Shown here piece after piece: positions 11,751-23,670 of a DNA stretch of 64,000 nucleotides. The translations under genes and the position numbers were made by a program. Under the pieces are notes generated by a model, which saw only the letters and a list, made by a program, of their open reading frames with translations, made no database searches and had not been told where the DNA came from. This DNA is from Excoecaria cochinchinensis (lineage: Eukaryota; Streptophyta; Magnoliopsida; Malpighiales; Euphorbiaceae): assembly GCA_947683425.1 (NCBI GenBank), contig CANTUQ010000031.1:9670501-9734500 (forward strand), in the 5' to 3' direction. Position 1 is the first letter of the stretch; the number at the start of each line of letters is the position of its first letter.

Positions 11751-11808
<58 letters not shown>

Positions 11809-11820
11809 CAATAATAATGA
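11485..11820. repeat. (AAT)n microsatellite cluster in the T1 LTR
   Basis: Several interrupted runs of AAT/TAA, the longest about 50 bp near 11755-11806. Open frames of Ile/Leu runs through here are artefacts. The T3/T4 LTR has a similar cluster at a comparable place (37079-37510). Confidence 0.9.
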
Positions 11821-12555
11821 TGATGATAACAACATGTGAACAATATGAATAACATGAACAACATGAACGATTAAATAAGAATAATATGAACAATTAAAGA
11901 AAAACAATAAAATAGTTCTACGAGAATTTACATTGTTAACTAATCAAATAAAAAATAAGAAATAAGAAATAAGAAGAAAATAATAAGACTAAAAGAACTT
12001 ACATGTTAACTAGCTAATTATAAATAAAAAAACAAATTAAAATTAAACTAAGAAATTGAGCCAAGAATAATTACCCTCAAAATTTATCTTGATGAAGAGA
12101 ATGTAAGATCCAATTCCTTGTCTTGTATTATTGGAATAAAATTAGAAAATAAAATATTGAAAGTGAATTTTTACTCAAGAACAAATAATTTATTTATTTG
12201 TCTCAAAGCAAAAATTGTCAATTGAAAATAAGAAAATTCTCACGAACAAAAATTGTTATTTTTTGCCTTAAGAATTGCTGGAAATTCCTTTAGAACTTCA
12301 GAGAATTTGTGCTTGAAAAAAGAAAGAAGAAGAAAAATATTTTCTAAAAAAATCCCCCTCAATTCTCACTAAAAAACTCTTTTTATTCCCCTTAAAATTC
12401 AGATTTTTTAATTAAGAAATTAAATTAATTTAATTCCCATAACTACAAAAAACCACTGAATTTATTGGGTTGGAAAATAGAAGGTTTTTTTATTTAAATT
12501 TTGCAAAAAAAATGAGTTAAAAAGCATTTAAAATGAAGAATTTATGGCCAAAAAC

Positions 12556-12716
12556 GCCAAAATAGGCAAAATGGACGAACAAGGGCGCGGGGCGCCCGAC
12601 GGGCTACCCGCGCGCAGGCGCTCGCGACGCGCAGCCCGTCAGGGCGCTCCCGCGAGAACGTCGAGCGCGCGGCGCTGCGGCACGCGCCCAACACTGCCGC
12701 AGCCCGACACTCGCGC
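12556..12716. other. CpG-rich block inside the T1 5' LTR
   Basis: Counterpart of 611-773, with runs such as GCGCGCAGGCGCTCGCGACG. Within an otherwise well matched LTR pair this is the least alike segment. Confidence 0.7.
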
Positions 12717-12951
12717 GAATTTTTTTTTTTCCTATAAAATATAATAATTTAAAAACTCACTTTTTTCATCACAAAATAATTTTTAAAATACTTTAAAAAT
12801 ATTTTTGAAATACATTTTTATTAAATTTTAAAACAACAAATCGACAAGGAAATCGTCACTTCCAACTTCATTCTTTTTGCCTATAGATCGGCACACTTAA
12901 TTTCATCATTGGGTAATTCTGATCAAGGCTTCTCGGGACCCGGTGTCTACA

Positions 12952-13323
12952 CTATGACAATTCAAGAAGACAAGTTGCTGGGACTTTCAAGGCACAGGTG
13001 AGAACTGGGCCAGTTGAGACGAAAATCGAATTTGTCATCCTGCCTATCCCAGCCAACTTTGCAGTGCTACTAGGGAGACCCTGGTTTCACAAGCTGGGAG
13101 GGGTTCCATCTACCCTCCACCAAATGATCAAAATCCCCTATGAGGGCTAGGTCGTGACAGTCAAGGCAGCCAACAATAATCAAGTGTCATTCCTCGAGAT
13201 TTCCAATCAACCCTTTAGTGGGTTCCATGTGGCCGTGGTGGCCACAGAGGATGGTTTAGTGGGGACTCCTCAGGTTGTCAACATGATGAAGAAGATGAAC
13301 TTCCTCCCGGGGGCCGGTTTGGG
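12952..13323 (+). pseudogene. T2 protease C-terminal half and start of G-patch
   Basis: Protease motifs FVILPIPANFAVLLGRPW and PSTLHQMIKI are clear, followed by FLEISNQPFSGFHV and the first half of the G-patch, FLPGAGLG, where the MITE interrupts. A stop at about 13147-13149 lies in the frame just after the protease. Unlike T1, the LLGRPW box is intact. The active-site half lies beyond the T1 insertion. Confidence 0.85.
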
Positions 13324-13757
13324 GGTTGATTTCACCCATGGTCACTCAACTTATCACTTCTCGCGCAAAAGTAACCGACTTTTTTTTTCTTACTTAAATG
13401 TCACTGAACTTTTAACATTATTGCACAAAAGTCATGTTGACCGGAATTCGGCGACGACTCTTGCCGAATTGAAAATTTCAACAAATGCTACATTTAAATT
13501 AATTTCACTCACGGTCACTAGACTTATTATTTATCTCGCAAAAGTAATTAACTTTTTTTTTTCAACTTAAATGTTACTAAACTTTTAACATTTTTGCAAA
13601 AAAATCATCAATCCGGCAAGGGTCGTCGCCGGATTCCGGTCAATATGACTTTTGTGCAATAATGTTAAAAGTTCAGTGACATTTAAGTAAGAAAAAAAAA
13701 GTCGGTTACTTTTGCACGATAAGTGATAAGTTGAGTGACCATGAGTGAAATTGACCT
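13324..13757. mobile_element. Foldback MITE, Mutator-like, with a third internal arm
   Basis: A 434-bp insert flanked by direct repeats of GCCGGTTTGGG (13313-13323 and 13758-13768), which restores the host frame when mentally removed. Left arm 13324-about 13472 and right arm about 13612-13757 are near-perfect inverted repeats, some 140 bp each, starting TTTCACCCATGGTCAC and running through a T-rich tract to GGCGACGACTCTTGCC. Long inverted repeats and a 9-11 bp target duplication fit Mutator-type MITEs. Between the arms, 13501-13612 is a diverged direct copy of the left arm. No transposase is encoded. Confidence 0.88.
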
Positions 13758-13768
13758 GCCGGTTTGGG

Positions 13769-14278
13769 CAAGAATTCACAAGGGCCCCAGGCACTTGTCG
13801 CCACAAGGGGGCAAAAGGACAGAAGGGGTTTGGGTTACACCACCGAAGCCAAGAAGAACAAACTTGGAAAGAAGCCTGCAGAGATCCCACACATTTTAGA
13901 GAGCATTGTGCCGGCTACATCAACATGCGCCTACTGTGGAGAAGCCAAGCCACAATGGATTGGCGTTAAGATCACCCCAGGCTTCGAGATTTTCAATGAT
14001 GTTTTTGACTGGTCCGACGGAATGGTTAAAATAGGAGAAGGATTCTGGGATGAAGAGGTCTTCAACCAAAGTTTGTCTTGGGATCGAGAAATTCCCGAAG
14101 AGATCGTCACTAACAGTCTGCTGGCCACCCGGGTGAAAGGCAAAGGAAAAGTAGAAGATGAGGTGGCGGTGTCAGAATTGAAGAACCTGAAGATTGCAGA
14201 CGACCAAGACGATGGGCCATCGACTTTAGCGCCGGCAGCAATGGAAGATATTAATGATAGTTTTTCTGATGTACTTTT
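13769..14278 (+). pseudogene. T2 G-patch second half and linker
   Basis: Continues the linker after the MITE: KNSQGPQ, RRGLGYTTEAKKN, then CAYCGEAKPQWIG, FEIFNDVFDW and an acidic tail ending at the Tk-H insertion. It matches T1 residue for residue in many blocks (T1: CAYTGEEEPQWVDG). The frame is open for about 170 codons here. The last residues before 14297 belong to the inserted LTR. Confidence 0.85.
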
Positions 14279-14670
14279 TGTGACGCCCGTTCCCTAACGA
14301 CAGACTAGCTCAGCTAATCTTAGTTAGAGAAGGTCGCACACACACACAGAACACATGCGAAAACTGAATAATAAAATTTCATCACACACTATTTTAATTC
14401 ATGCATCACATGCCAACTACTATTATTCACACGCCTTAGCTATTCACATGACACACATACATGTGGGAGGTTACATCCGTGATTACTACATTATTACATG
14501 CCTTTACATATTCAAAATACATATTAACCATATAAAACTTATACAAAAGTCCCAAATAACAATCCCCCAAACCTACACTATACACTTCCTATTGTTGACC
14601 GTACCAAAATGCGGGGGACGTCCTTTAGTCACCTCTCGTCCGTACCTGCACGGATTAGAGTAAATCCATG

Positions 14671-14688
14671 CTAAGCGATAACGCTTAG
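14671..14688 (-). other. Conserved LTR hairpin in Tk-H
   Basis: CTAAGCGATAACGCTTAG forms a perfect 7-bp stem with a 4-nt loop, 392 bp from the LTR 3' end. Confidence 0.8.
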
Positions 14689-15430
14689 TGGGGAACTCAT
14701 ATATATAGCAACAATTATCACACATCAGAAACATCATACATTACATGCTAGTAGACATGCCAGAACATTCATTACTAAAGCACGTACCATTTCAAGCATT
14801 GTTTTATCCATTACTATATTCAATCATAAAGCATCAATCACTTATTCACATATCCATACCACATACTTTCTTGTATCACAGTCACTTCCATTTATTATTT
14901 GATTAATCAGTTCGCCTGCAATTCAATGACGCGGATAACGGGTATCGCATCGGTACCTCCTAGGTACCCAGAATCTCATCGAGATCACTTTTACACATTA
15001 GTACCTTCTGGTACTTTTCATCATTCCATAAATAACAGAATCCAGCAAGGATATTCGCATTCTGATTCCCATGGAATCAGACACATTTAACGCATGGGCT
15101 GCAGCACTTAACCCTATAGGCATGCCTAACTATCCACTACTTGACTCGCAGGCTTAAGTTATTAACAAATTATTCAATTCACTTTTCACTTTACACATTT
15201 GCATTAGCACATAGCTAACATTTCACTTGCATATTCAGTATGCTTTCAAATTCAATCCTCTCATATAATATTCACATAACTGATCATATTCAGAAATCAC
15301 CATGTTTGTATGCATTTGTAGATCACTTAACACACATACAATACTTACTCATGTTGTCCTTTATTTTAGCTCAAAGCCTTGCCATTTGAATGGCCAAACA
15401 CATTGGGATCATATTGCCAAAACAGGGTGG

Positions 15431-15757
15431 GTCACGGTCACAATGGATTTCATTGTCACCGTAACATATTGAAGTCCAAAACAGAATGCAAATTGGGGAC
15501 ATGTCACGGTCACAACCAATTTTCATTGTCACCGTGACGTGTTCCAAATTCTCGACAGAATGCAACTTGAGGGTATGTCACGGTCACAATGAATCTCATT
15601 GTCACCGTGACATATTCTCATTTGCAAAACAGAATGCCTTCCTGGGTAGGTCACGGTCACAATGAATTCCATTGTCACCGTGACATACCAAATTCCACTA
15701 GGCAGAATTGAACTCAGCATATGTCACGGTCACAATCAATTTCATTATCACCGTGAC
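15431..15757. repeat. Five inverted-repeat modules in Tk-H
   Basis: Five modules spaced about 70-75 bp apart. Each has a left arm GTCACGGTCACAAT and a right arm ATTGTCACCGTGAC around a short spacer. All share one C-C mismatch inside the stem. Spacers between modules repeat the phrase CAGAATG. Open frames across it are artefacts. Confidence 0.88.
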
Positions 15758-16668
15758 CTATGCAAAAATACCAAAAACACAGCTGTGTTTATCACTAGCA
15801 CGGTTGTGCTTTTTCAGTCCAATTCTCCTTTTACGCCTAGACTTCAAATCTCCTTCTTATTTGTTTGGCAATCAACCCAAATACAACAACCACACAATCA
15901 ATAACACATACCTGATTTTCCCTTCTTGTTTGGCATTCAATAATAGTACAAATCATAATCATTCTCAAGCACTTTATCACAATCATATTGCTACTATAAT
16001 CATACAATTTAGCATCACATAATCACACAACTAGGGTTTGTTCCCAAACCTCGTCGCCTTAGCTCCTAATTACGATGGACGCTCGGTTCTCCAATTACAG
16101 CTTTTCCCTTATCTCTTTTCACTGCTTCAGCTAGCAAAACCAACACAAATTCCAGAATTGCACACAATCCATCAATCCTCACTCCAAACCAAATCAAAAC
16201 CAAGAAGAAGAGTAGAAGATGAGAATAAGCACACTTAACCACTTACCTCTTAGGTTTAACCCTTAATTCATGAGCAACTAAACATCAATATGCTTACTCT
16301 TCCTTAGCACTCACTCTCATGCAAGAAGAAAAGAGAAGAACACAGAAATTACTAGGTTACCCAAATGAAACCCTTCTCTTCCCTTAACCCACTCTTGCAT
16401 GCAAAGGTGTAGGTGGCACACCCTCACTAAGCCACACGGAAACCACTCACCAAAATCTGCCTCCACTATCCAATTTCTTACATTATTATATTCCGAATTA
16501 AAGCATCATTAAACAACTAAACAACCATTAGCTTAATGTGACTCAATTACTCATTAGCCACTAAACAATTCCTCTTTCTTCAATTAGGTCCAATCCTACA
16601 CTTCAATTACACTTTCACCCCAATTAGACCAAATACAACTAGGGCACAATTCCGGCCATGACACTTTA

Positions 16669-17649
16669 TCCCTGAACTATTTGACAATTACGCTTGTAAC
16701 TTTAAGTTTGTCAATGAGATGAATGACTTTGTTTACTTGTGCGATGTTTCTCACGATTTCATTATGCATGATCACGAGCATGAATCATTTATATTTGACA
16801 TTAACTCAACTAATACTACCTCATTTAATCTCAGGACTTTGGAAAATCTAAAGGAAATCTTGATAGCATCCGACGTAACTCCTGAAGAGAAGGATAAAAT
16901 TTGAGAGAATTTTGAAAAAATACGAGAAAGTCTTTGCCTGGACCTACGAAGACATGCCAGGGATCGATCAGGAAGTCGCCGAACATACCATCCCTACCTA
17001 TCTAGAATGCAGGCCAGTTAAGCAAAAGCTCAGAAGGCTAAGACCAGAGTGGGCAGAAAAGGTAAAGGAAGAGGTGCACAAGCAGATTGAAGCTAAGTTT
17101 TTAACAGAGGTTCAGTATGCGACATGGTTAGCTAATGTGGTCCCCATAGCCAAAAAGGACGGAAAGGTTCGAGTATGTGTTGACTACCGAGACCTAAATA
17201 AAGCCTGCCCAAAAGATAACTTTCCTTTGCCCCATATCGATGTACTAGTAGACAGTACGGCTGCTTGCATGACGTACAGTTTTGTGGATGGGTATACGGA
17301 GTACAACCAGATTCTCAATAGGATCGTGGACCGAATTAAGACAGCCTTCATCACTGAGTGGGGTACATTTGCTTATAGGGTCATGCCTTTTGGGTTAAAA
17401 AAATGCAGGAGCAACATACCAAAGGATGGCTACCAAAATCCTTGATGACTTGATCCACAAAGAAGTGGAAGTGTATATCGATGATATGATGATCAAATCG
17501 GCTACCCGAGAGGGGCATTTCTAGGCCTTGGAGAAATTCTTTCAGAGGATTGACAAGGACAACCTTCGCCTCAACCCCAAGAAATGCATCTTTGGAGTCA
17601 CCTCAGGTAAGCTGTTAGGCCACGTGGTGAGCCAGAGGTGAATTGAAGT
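16669..17649 (+). pseudogene. T2 pre-RT linker and reverse transcriptase, truncated
   Basis: Begins with MNDFVYLCDVSHDF and ILIASDVTPEE, then RT from YEKVFAWTYEDMPG. RT motifs are VRVCVDYRDLNKACPKD, FVDGYTEYNQI, MPFGLKK and the catalytic box as YIDD near 17476. An extra A in a run near 17397-17403 shifts the frame before MPFGLKK is complete. Later stops occur near 17523 and 17640. It ends inside the RT at the Cv-J junction, so RNase H and integrase are absent. Confidence 0.9.
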
Positions 17650-18644
17650 GGACCTATAACTATCTAAGTTACTATTCATTTTGTTACAATTTCGGCAGTT
17701 TAACGACTATATATTTTATCTACCTTCCTGCAAAAACAGACAATGCCACAGTCCATCTTGGGCACAACAATTCAATAATATACAAATACAATCAATTTTT
17801 CCAATAGTTATAGCATTATCACATTCGTTTCTTGACATTGCTACATTATATATTAGTCTTATTTGTATACTATTCATTTTCATCATCATACTTTTAGTTC
17901 TTTACATAAGTTTTGCTAATACCATTTGTCTAACTTCATATTATTTATTATTTCATAACCAACTTTATTACTCTGTCATTAATATTGCTACTATTAGTAA
18001 CAATATCTATATTACCTATCAATAATATTACTACTGTAACAGTTATGAATATTCTATTATTAACTTTTATTGTTTTACTATCAGTCTTATATTCATAACG
18101 TATGTACTGTTTTATCACTAACATTTTCATATACTATCAATTATTCATTAGGATTATTATATCCACTTCTGATGCTCGTTACTATAATTTTTATTTACAT
18201 TTATTGTTTATTAACATTGTAGTATTACTATTATTATCTCTATATTAACATTAAATTACTAACCACATTACCATTTAATTTTACTCTACTAATTTTGCAA
18301 GCACAATATATTTATAATTTTAGATTCCATAATTTACATTCATATAGTTTATCCCATATTTATGTTATTCATATTAAACATAATATTTTAACCATTTTTA
18401 TTTTTTTTAAATAAACTTAATTTATTCCTTCAATTAATCTACTTATCCACAATTCTACATTCATAATTTTCTTAAACCATTTTCAATAATTCCTTATTAC
18501 CATGCATCTTCTGATTAATTTACTAACAATACTATTATTTATTTTTCTTATATTAAGTTTACTGTTATCTTTTAAAATCTTAATATAAATTTTATTACTA
18601 TAATTGGTATCATTATTACTATTGACATTAACATTAATATTACT

Positions 18645-18736
<92 letters not shown>

Positions 18737-21265
18737 CATTTTTCTACAATCATTATTTATTATACATTCTTAATTTTACTAACTTCATTAAATACCATAT
18801 ACATGTTCAAATTTCCTTTTAGTTCCTTCATGTAACCGTGACAACGTAAAATTATCATTAGCACCTGTACTTTCATTTATTTACGATTATGTCCTTATTT
18901 GACCACTAATTACCATTTACACTACTTAATTATTTTCTTTACATTTATTTCATTGTTTGATATGTAAAATTTCCATTTAACCTTTACATTTTACTTTCAG
19001 GCTTAATTATACTTTAAATCTTTATTCTTTCATTTGCCTTATGCTTTACTATATAATTATCGATTATCTTTAATAATTATACGTATTAATCATAATTTTT
19101 ATCAAATTACAATTTAATCCTTCTTAATAGACATACTATGAATAATTTTATACTTTAGTATTTCAATGTTACCTAATTTACGATTTTACCCTTCTTTTCA
19201 TTATAATTACATTTGTGTCTTTTCTTATTTACTTATTACATTAAATTCATGACTTATCATATAAAACTTACCGTTTAATTCCTAAATGTCATTTTTATAT
19301 CAAATTACCTTTTTAGTCCTTATATTATTATCATTTTGCTTAATTTACCATTTAGTCACTTATTCCTTCATTTTTACAAATTTATGTCATTATTTTACAT
19401 ATTTACCATTTTATCCTGAAATCTTTTTCATCTTTACAACTCAGTCCTTTTCACACCATTATCTTTTACTAGTTCTTATTTACTCATTTTAATTCATTTT
19501 CATTATTTTGCCCCTAATATCAATCCGGTAGACAACTCCGAACCAGATACACGGGACGTGGACCCCATAAGCCCACTCCAGTACAATAAACAGTATACAG
19601 TAATTTCAGTAACAGTGACAGTACAGTATCAGTGCAGTAGATCATCATTGACCTACCGATGTGAGTCACCATAACTCGCTACCGCGATAAGGGTGTCCCT
19701 ATGGCTAGCCGTCTATATCTTGACCTAGATTTGACTACTAGACTACTAAGGGCAATGTTTACTTCTCATTTTTCATTTATTAAATAATTCACTTATACAT
19801 TCAAATATAGTACATTTAGTTTACACTATATATAATCTTATGCTTTTCATGTATACATACCATGTCATCTCATTTTTACTTGCACTATCAATCATTATTC
19901 ACATTTATTATCATGGATATATATATACATTTCTACTTACTTCATATCATATTATCAATATCATTTAATATTATATTATCAAACTATTTCGCATTACATT
20001 TCCATATCAATTATCTTAATTTATAAATAAATAAGTTATTTTCATAAAAGTCTTTTATCCTTTATTAATATACTGCATTTTATTTCTTTTTCCATTCATT
20101 TTAATTTGACACTACTAGTTGTTCATTTTCCTTACTTACACTATCAATTCTCTTTAAATACACATTTTCAATACTATTCATTTTAGACATAATATATGTC
20201 TATACTAAAATTCATTCAATTAATTTTTATAGCTCCTTAATGAATTACTATATACTCAGTTTTATGTTCTATATTCATTCTACGATACTATATTCTTTAA
20301 GTTATTAAAAAAATTCACTAATTGCCTAACTATTTCATTTGACCAACATACTTTATGTCTACTTTTAAATCCTTCTCCACTTATTTCACTTTGATACTAA
20401 TTATTATTTATTTTTATTTCTATTTATATCATTATTTCATTTTAAAACATTATGTTTCATTAATTTCATTTAAGACATAATACAATACTAACCTAATTCT
20501 TATTCAATTAAGCTCTAAAAATTTTCAATTGACTTTTGTATCTTCAATTTCATTTCCCTATTCATTTTCTATCATTACTTTCATTTAATTAACAAAATAT
20601 ACACTAATTTACCATTCCAAACCATTCGACCAAGGTGCCATTTTCCTTTCTAAATTAATACTTTCTTCATTTATCATTAAGTCTATTAAATTACTTAAAT
20701 CTCCATTTTAAGTTTTATTAACATGCTTACACACTCAATTTCATTTTATCATGTAAAAATCACAAATTTATATACTGATCGTACATTAAAATCTACACAA
20801 AAATAATAAAAAAAGAGGGATATTGTATCCACTAACCTTTGACCCTTGCTCTTCACTCTCAAAACCTCCATTTCTTTGCCTTTTACCATGAATGCTTCTT
20901 TCTTTTCCTTTCTTTTCAAAATGGCCAAATACACCATAGGTTGAAATCCTTATTTTTCTTTGCATCCTAATCTAATATAACTATATGTTCATGCTTACTA
21001 CCCTCAAATCTATCCATAAAAACCATCTTATCAAGTTAAAAACCTCAAAATCACTTACTTGATTTTTAGCACATAATCTTCTTTCCTTGATTCCTACTCA
21101 ATCCTCCACTTCACATGAGCTCTAGAGATGGCTATAATTGAGAAGAGGGGCTGAATTTGACTCGAGAAGGTTTGATTTGATGGAATTTAGGAGAGGGAAA
21201 TGAAGAAATAATGGAAAAATGGAGAGAACTCCATTCGGTAAAGAGAAGGGAGAAGAGAGGTGGAG
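17650..21265 (-). repeat. Cv-J 3' LTR, downstream part
   Basis: Very AT-rich LTR DNA with no coding potential; long frames are low-complexity. A denser patch at about 19520-19740 contains repeats of CAGTA words. The final five bases, TGGAG (21261-21265), are the Tk-L target duplication. With 25013-25731 and the missing tip the full LTR would be about 4.5 kb. Confidence 0.8.
18646..18732. repeat. (ATT)n microsatellite
   Basis: An almost pure ATT run of about 85 bp inside the Cv-J LTR; the poly-Leu open frame over it is an artefact. Confidence 0.95.
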
Positions 21266-21678
21266 TGTAACACCCCCTACGTCCCCATTGGAAGGACGCC
21301 GGAGAGCGCTACCGATGCTCACTCATACACATGCGCACATGCACTAAGCGAAAGTATACATTCATACATAAAAACATACGGAGATACAGCGAAAATTAAA
21401 ACTTTAAGCAAATAGTAGCTGAATATACTATAACTCACATACATACATACAATCATTTAGCGGAAGCAGAAGGCAAAAGATAAAATGAAAGAATAATTGA
21501 AACTTTAATTACAATAAGATCCTTACATATAATTACATATACATAGGACTAGAGAAAAACAAAAGCCAAAATATAGAGGTTGAGCAAAATACAAAACTCC
21601 TAACTCCTATGTGGCCGACCTTGCAAATGCAACTCGAACCGGACCATACCTGCCACCTGCACGAGAAAAGAATCTGTG

Positions 21679-21696
21679 CTAAGCGATAACGCTTAT
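21679..21696 (-). other. Conserved LTR hairpin in Tk-L
   Basis: CTAAGCGATAACGCTTAT, one terminal mismatch from the perfect hairpin, 413 bp from the LTR 3' end. Confidence 0.75.
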
Positions 21697-22852
21697 TGGG
21701 GCGAACACACAAGCAACATGGACGGCCATTCACAATGGTCGTCAAAGCATAACACATTCATAATAGCAAATGCATATAGTCCTAACAGATAGATATACAT
21801 GCTTGCATAAAAGCCATGCATTAAGAAGATCATAACCACATTCATGTACACATTACCTGATTGTTCTTTCCATTATCATAATTATGCGGTTACCATATTT
21901 CTATAATCATACAAAAGCAACCAAAGCAGACAGAATACCATACAGGATACAAGCGATATCATGCAATTACACATACAAATTAACTTTCACTTACCGAATT
22001 CACGGGCATCAGATGTCAAAGATTTCACATGCATAGCTACTAATTATCATGCCTTGAAATGTAAACACATGACCACATGCCGAAATCACTACAATAGGAA
22101 AAGCTAGAGAGAGAACACGTAACATAACACAATATTTATAACATTCCATGGTCAAGAGCACATTCATACGTATCTTAATTCACATACTTCACCATAACAG
22201 TCAATAGCACCAAAATCACGTTCATATACATACTTATTAACCATAGCATTCAGTAATTCAAGTTTGCATTAATATACCTATTAATTTATATGCTTATAAA
22301 CATAACTAGTTGGATTCACATGCTTATCAGCACAACATAATAAACTATAACCATGGCATTCAAGAGATCATGATCATAGTTGTACACCTTTTAATTCACA
22401 TACTTATGTCCATGACTGATTGTATACGAACACATTCACAATATGATATATGTTGATAATCATGTACAATACACATGCTTGAGTCACATTTAATCCATTT
22501 AGAGATTCATAATCACATTCGAGTACATAACTGATTCAAATGCCCAGAATTATGCTCATCCAAATATCACATTCTCTTAATCATATCAGATAAAACAAAC
22601 AGGATACCTGCTGACTCAAAATAGTGGATAACAAGTGAACTGACAGTACCTTACGGGTACGAATCGAATACTGACATCACCTTAGGGTGCGAATCGAAAA
22701 TCAATTTCATTTTCACATTCAACATGCTTTAGCACTATATAATATTCTAAAATTTATCAGAGTCAAATATGGAAACATTATCAGGCCAATCATTAACTTA
22801 ACATTCAAACTTTACTTTTAATAACTAACCACTCTTTACAAAAATAGGGTAG

Positions 22853-22887
22853 GTCACGGTCACAACCATATTGGTTGTCACCGTGAC
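22853..22887. repeat. Inverted-repeat module in Tk-L, first type
   Basis: GTCACGGTCACAACC and GGTTGTCACCGTGAC face each other across a 5-nt gap, with the same single C-C stem mismatch as the Tk-H modules. It is followed by the same CAGAATGCAA phrase seen there. Confidence 0.85.
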
Positions 22888-23566
22888 ATACCAAAACTCT
22901 CGGCAGAATGCAATCTTGGGGTACCTCACACATTATCATATCATTCATACCAACTATTTGTACATTTATATAAATACTTACTTACCCGGTTTGCCACATT
23001 ACGGGTCTCCATTTAAAAGAGGAATTCACAAGCTAAAAGCATTAAATCACATTTATCATTATCATATTATATAATCACTCAAATATCCACATGAACCATA
23101 ATAGCATCATAGATATCTTGCATATTAATATATTCTAATAACATTTATTATCAATGCATGTATCATATAATATTGTTAGGCAATTACTTCAATCACCCAT
23201 TCGCGGATCATATCCCATATATATATATATATATTCCATTAATCAAACTCATTTCATGTGTATATAACTTAAATCTTAATTCATAACTATGCATACTTGT
23301 TCATATCATACACGTTTATATTAAAGTATTATAATGCTCAATAATGTCATTAAACTTGACTTGATTCTAATACATACAATTACACATCATTACTTCATTA
23401 GTTTGCTATTAATATTAATCCTATTCATGTTTATTTTCCAAGTGATAACTATTCTTATACTCATTTAATAGTCCTAAACATGCATCGGATGGATCCTAGA
23501 AAGTTTCGGTGGAAAGCGGGTTCAATTCGGGAAGAAAAACACATAAAATGGTCAAGACAGAAGGGG

Positions 23567-23670
23567 TCACGGTGGTAATGAATTTGGTTACCACCGTGAG
23601 GTCCAAACTAAGCATTCTGCCCAGCATTTTCATATGTCATGGTGGTAATGAATTTGGTTACCACCATGAC
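23567..23670. repeat. Two inverted-repeat modules in Tk-L, second type
   Basis: TCACGGTGGTAA and TTACCACCGTGA (23567-23599) form a perfect 12-bp stem. A second copy at 23636-23670 has CATGG on one arm matched by CCATG on the other. This motif differs from the module 700 bp away in the same LTR. Confidence 0.85.

Larger units (their letters stand above)
1..12951 (-). mobile_element. T1: Tat/Ogre-lineage Ty3/gypsy retrotransposon, left LTR cut by window edge
   Basis: Minus-strand LTR retrotransposon. Read right to left it has a 5' LTR (12951 to 10103), tRNA-Arg-type priming site, leader, gag, protease remnant, G-patch linker, RT-RNase H, archaeal-type RNase H, integrase, a 3' UTR with tandem repeats, a polypurine tract and the 3' LTR (1021 leftwards, cut by the window edge). 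Two RNase H domains and a tRNA-Arg primer are established marks of the Tat lineage. Every coding block is broken by in-frame stops or small deletions, so the copy is dead. It lies inside the protease of T2; the 5 bp right of it (CTATG, 12952-12956) should be the target duplication, whose partner lies outside the window. Confidence 0.93.
10103..12951 (-). repeat. T1 5' LTR, complete (2849 bp)
   Basis: The LTR runs on the minus strand from TGTAGACACCGGGT at 12951 to GCGCGCGTCACA at 10103, next to the priming site. It is AT-rich with an (AAT)n tract in the middle and a CpG-rich block about 235-395 bp from its start. Its first kilobase matches window positions 1-1021. Related LTRs are at 26875, 27580 (inverted) and 35902. 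Confidence 0.93.
14279..16663 (-). mobile_element. Tk-H: solo LTR, Tekay-type
   Basis: A 2385-bp segment starting TGTGACGCCCG and ending CCATGACA, flanked by CTTTT (14274-14278) and CTTTA (16664-16668), an imperfect 5-bp duplication. The host T2 linker resumes directly after it. It has the marks of the Tekay-type LTRs here: the hairpin near its 3' end (14671), the palindrome AGGCATGCCT near 15119 and an inverted-repeat array (15431-15757). The hairpin and array positions place its 5' end on the right, hence minus. No internal region remains. Confidence 0.85.
12952..17649 (+). mobile_element. T2: plus-strand Tat element fragment (protease to RT), multiply interrupted
   Basis: Tat pol sequence in plus orientation begins abruptly at the T1 insertion point, in the middle of the protease. 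It continues through the G-patch linker and RT to about 17649. It is split by a foldback MITE (13324-13757) and solo LTR Tk-H (14279-16663). At the right it stops within the RT region and abuts a truncated Cv-J LTR with no target duplication. The missing gag should lie left of the window. Confidence 0.88.

Noticed and set aside
11220..11907. Leu/Ile-rich frames that look like membrane proteins
   Set aside because: They are translations of AAT repeats in the T1 LTR.
13585..13890. A 101-codon minus frame spanning the MITE right arm and T2 linker
   Set aside because: It crosses a transposon boundary and runs antisense to recognisable pol sequence.
15431..15757. A regularly spaced array that resembles a CRISPR array
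   Set aside because: Units are palindromes within a plant LTR, spacers are themselves repeated, there are no cas genes, and the genome is eukaryotic.
19520..19740. GC-richer patch in the Cv-J LTR as a possible captured gene fragment
   Set aside because: No open frame or protein motif; only CAGTA-like repeats and phrases typical of LTR DNA.
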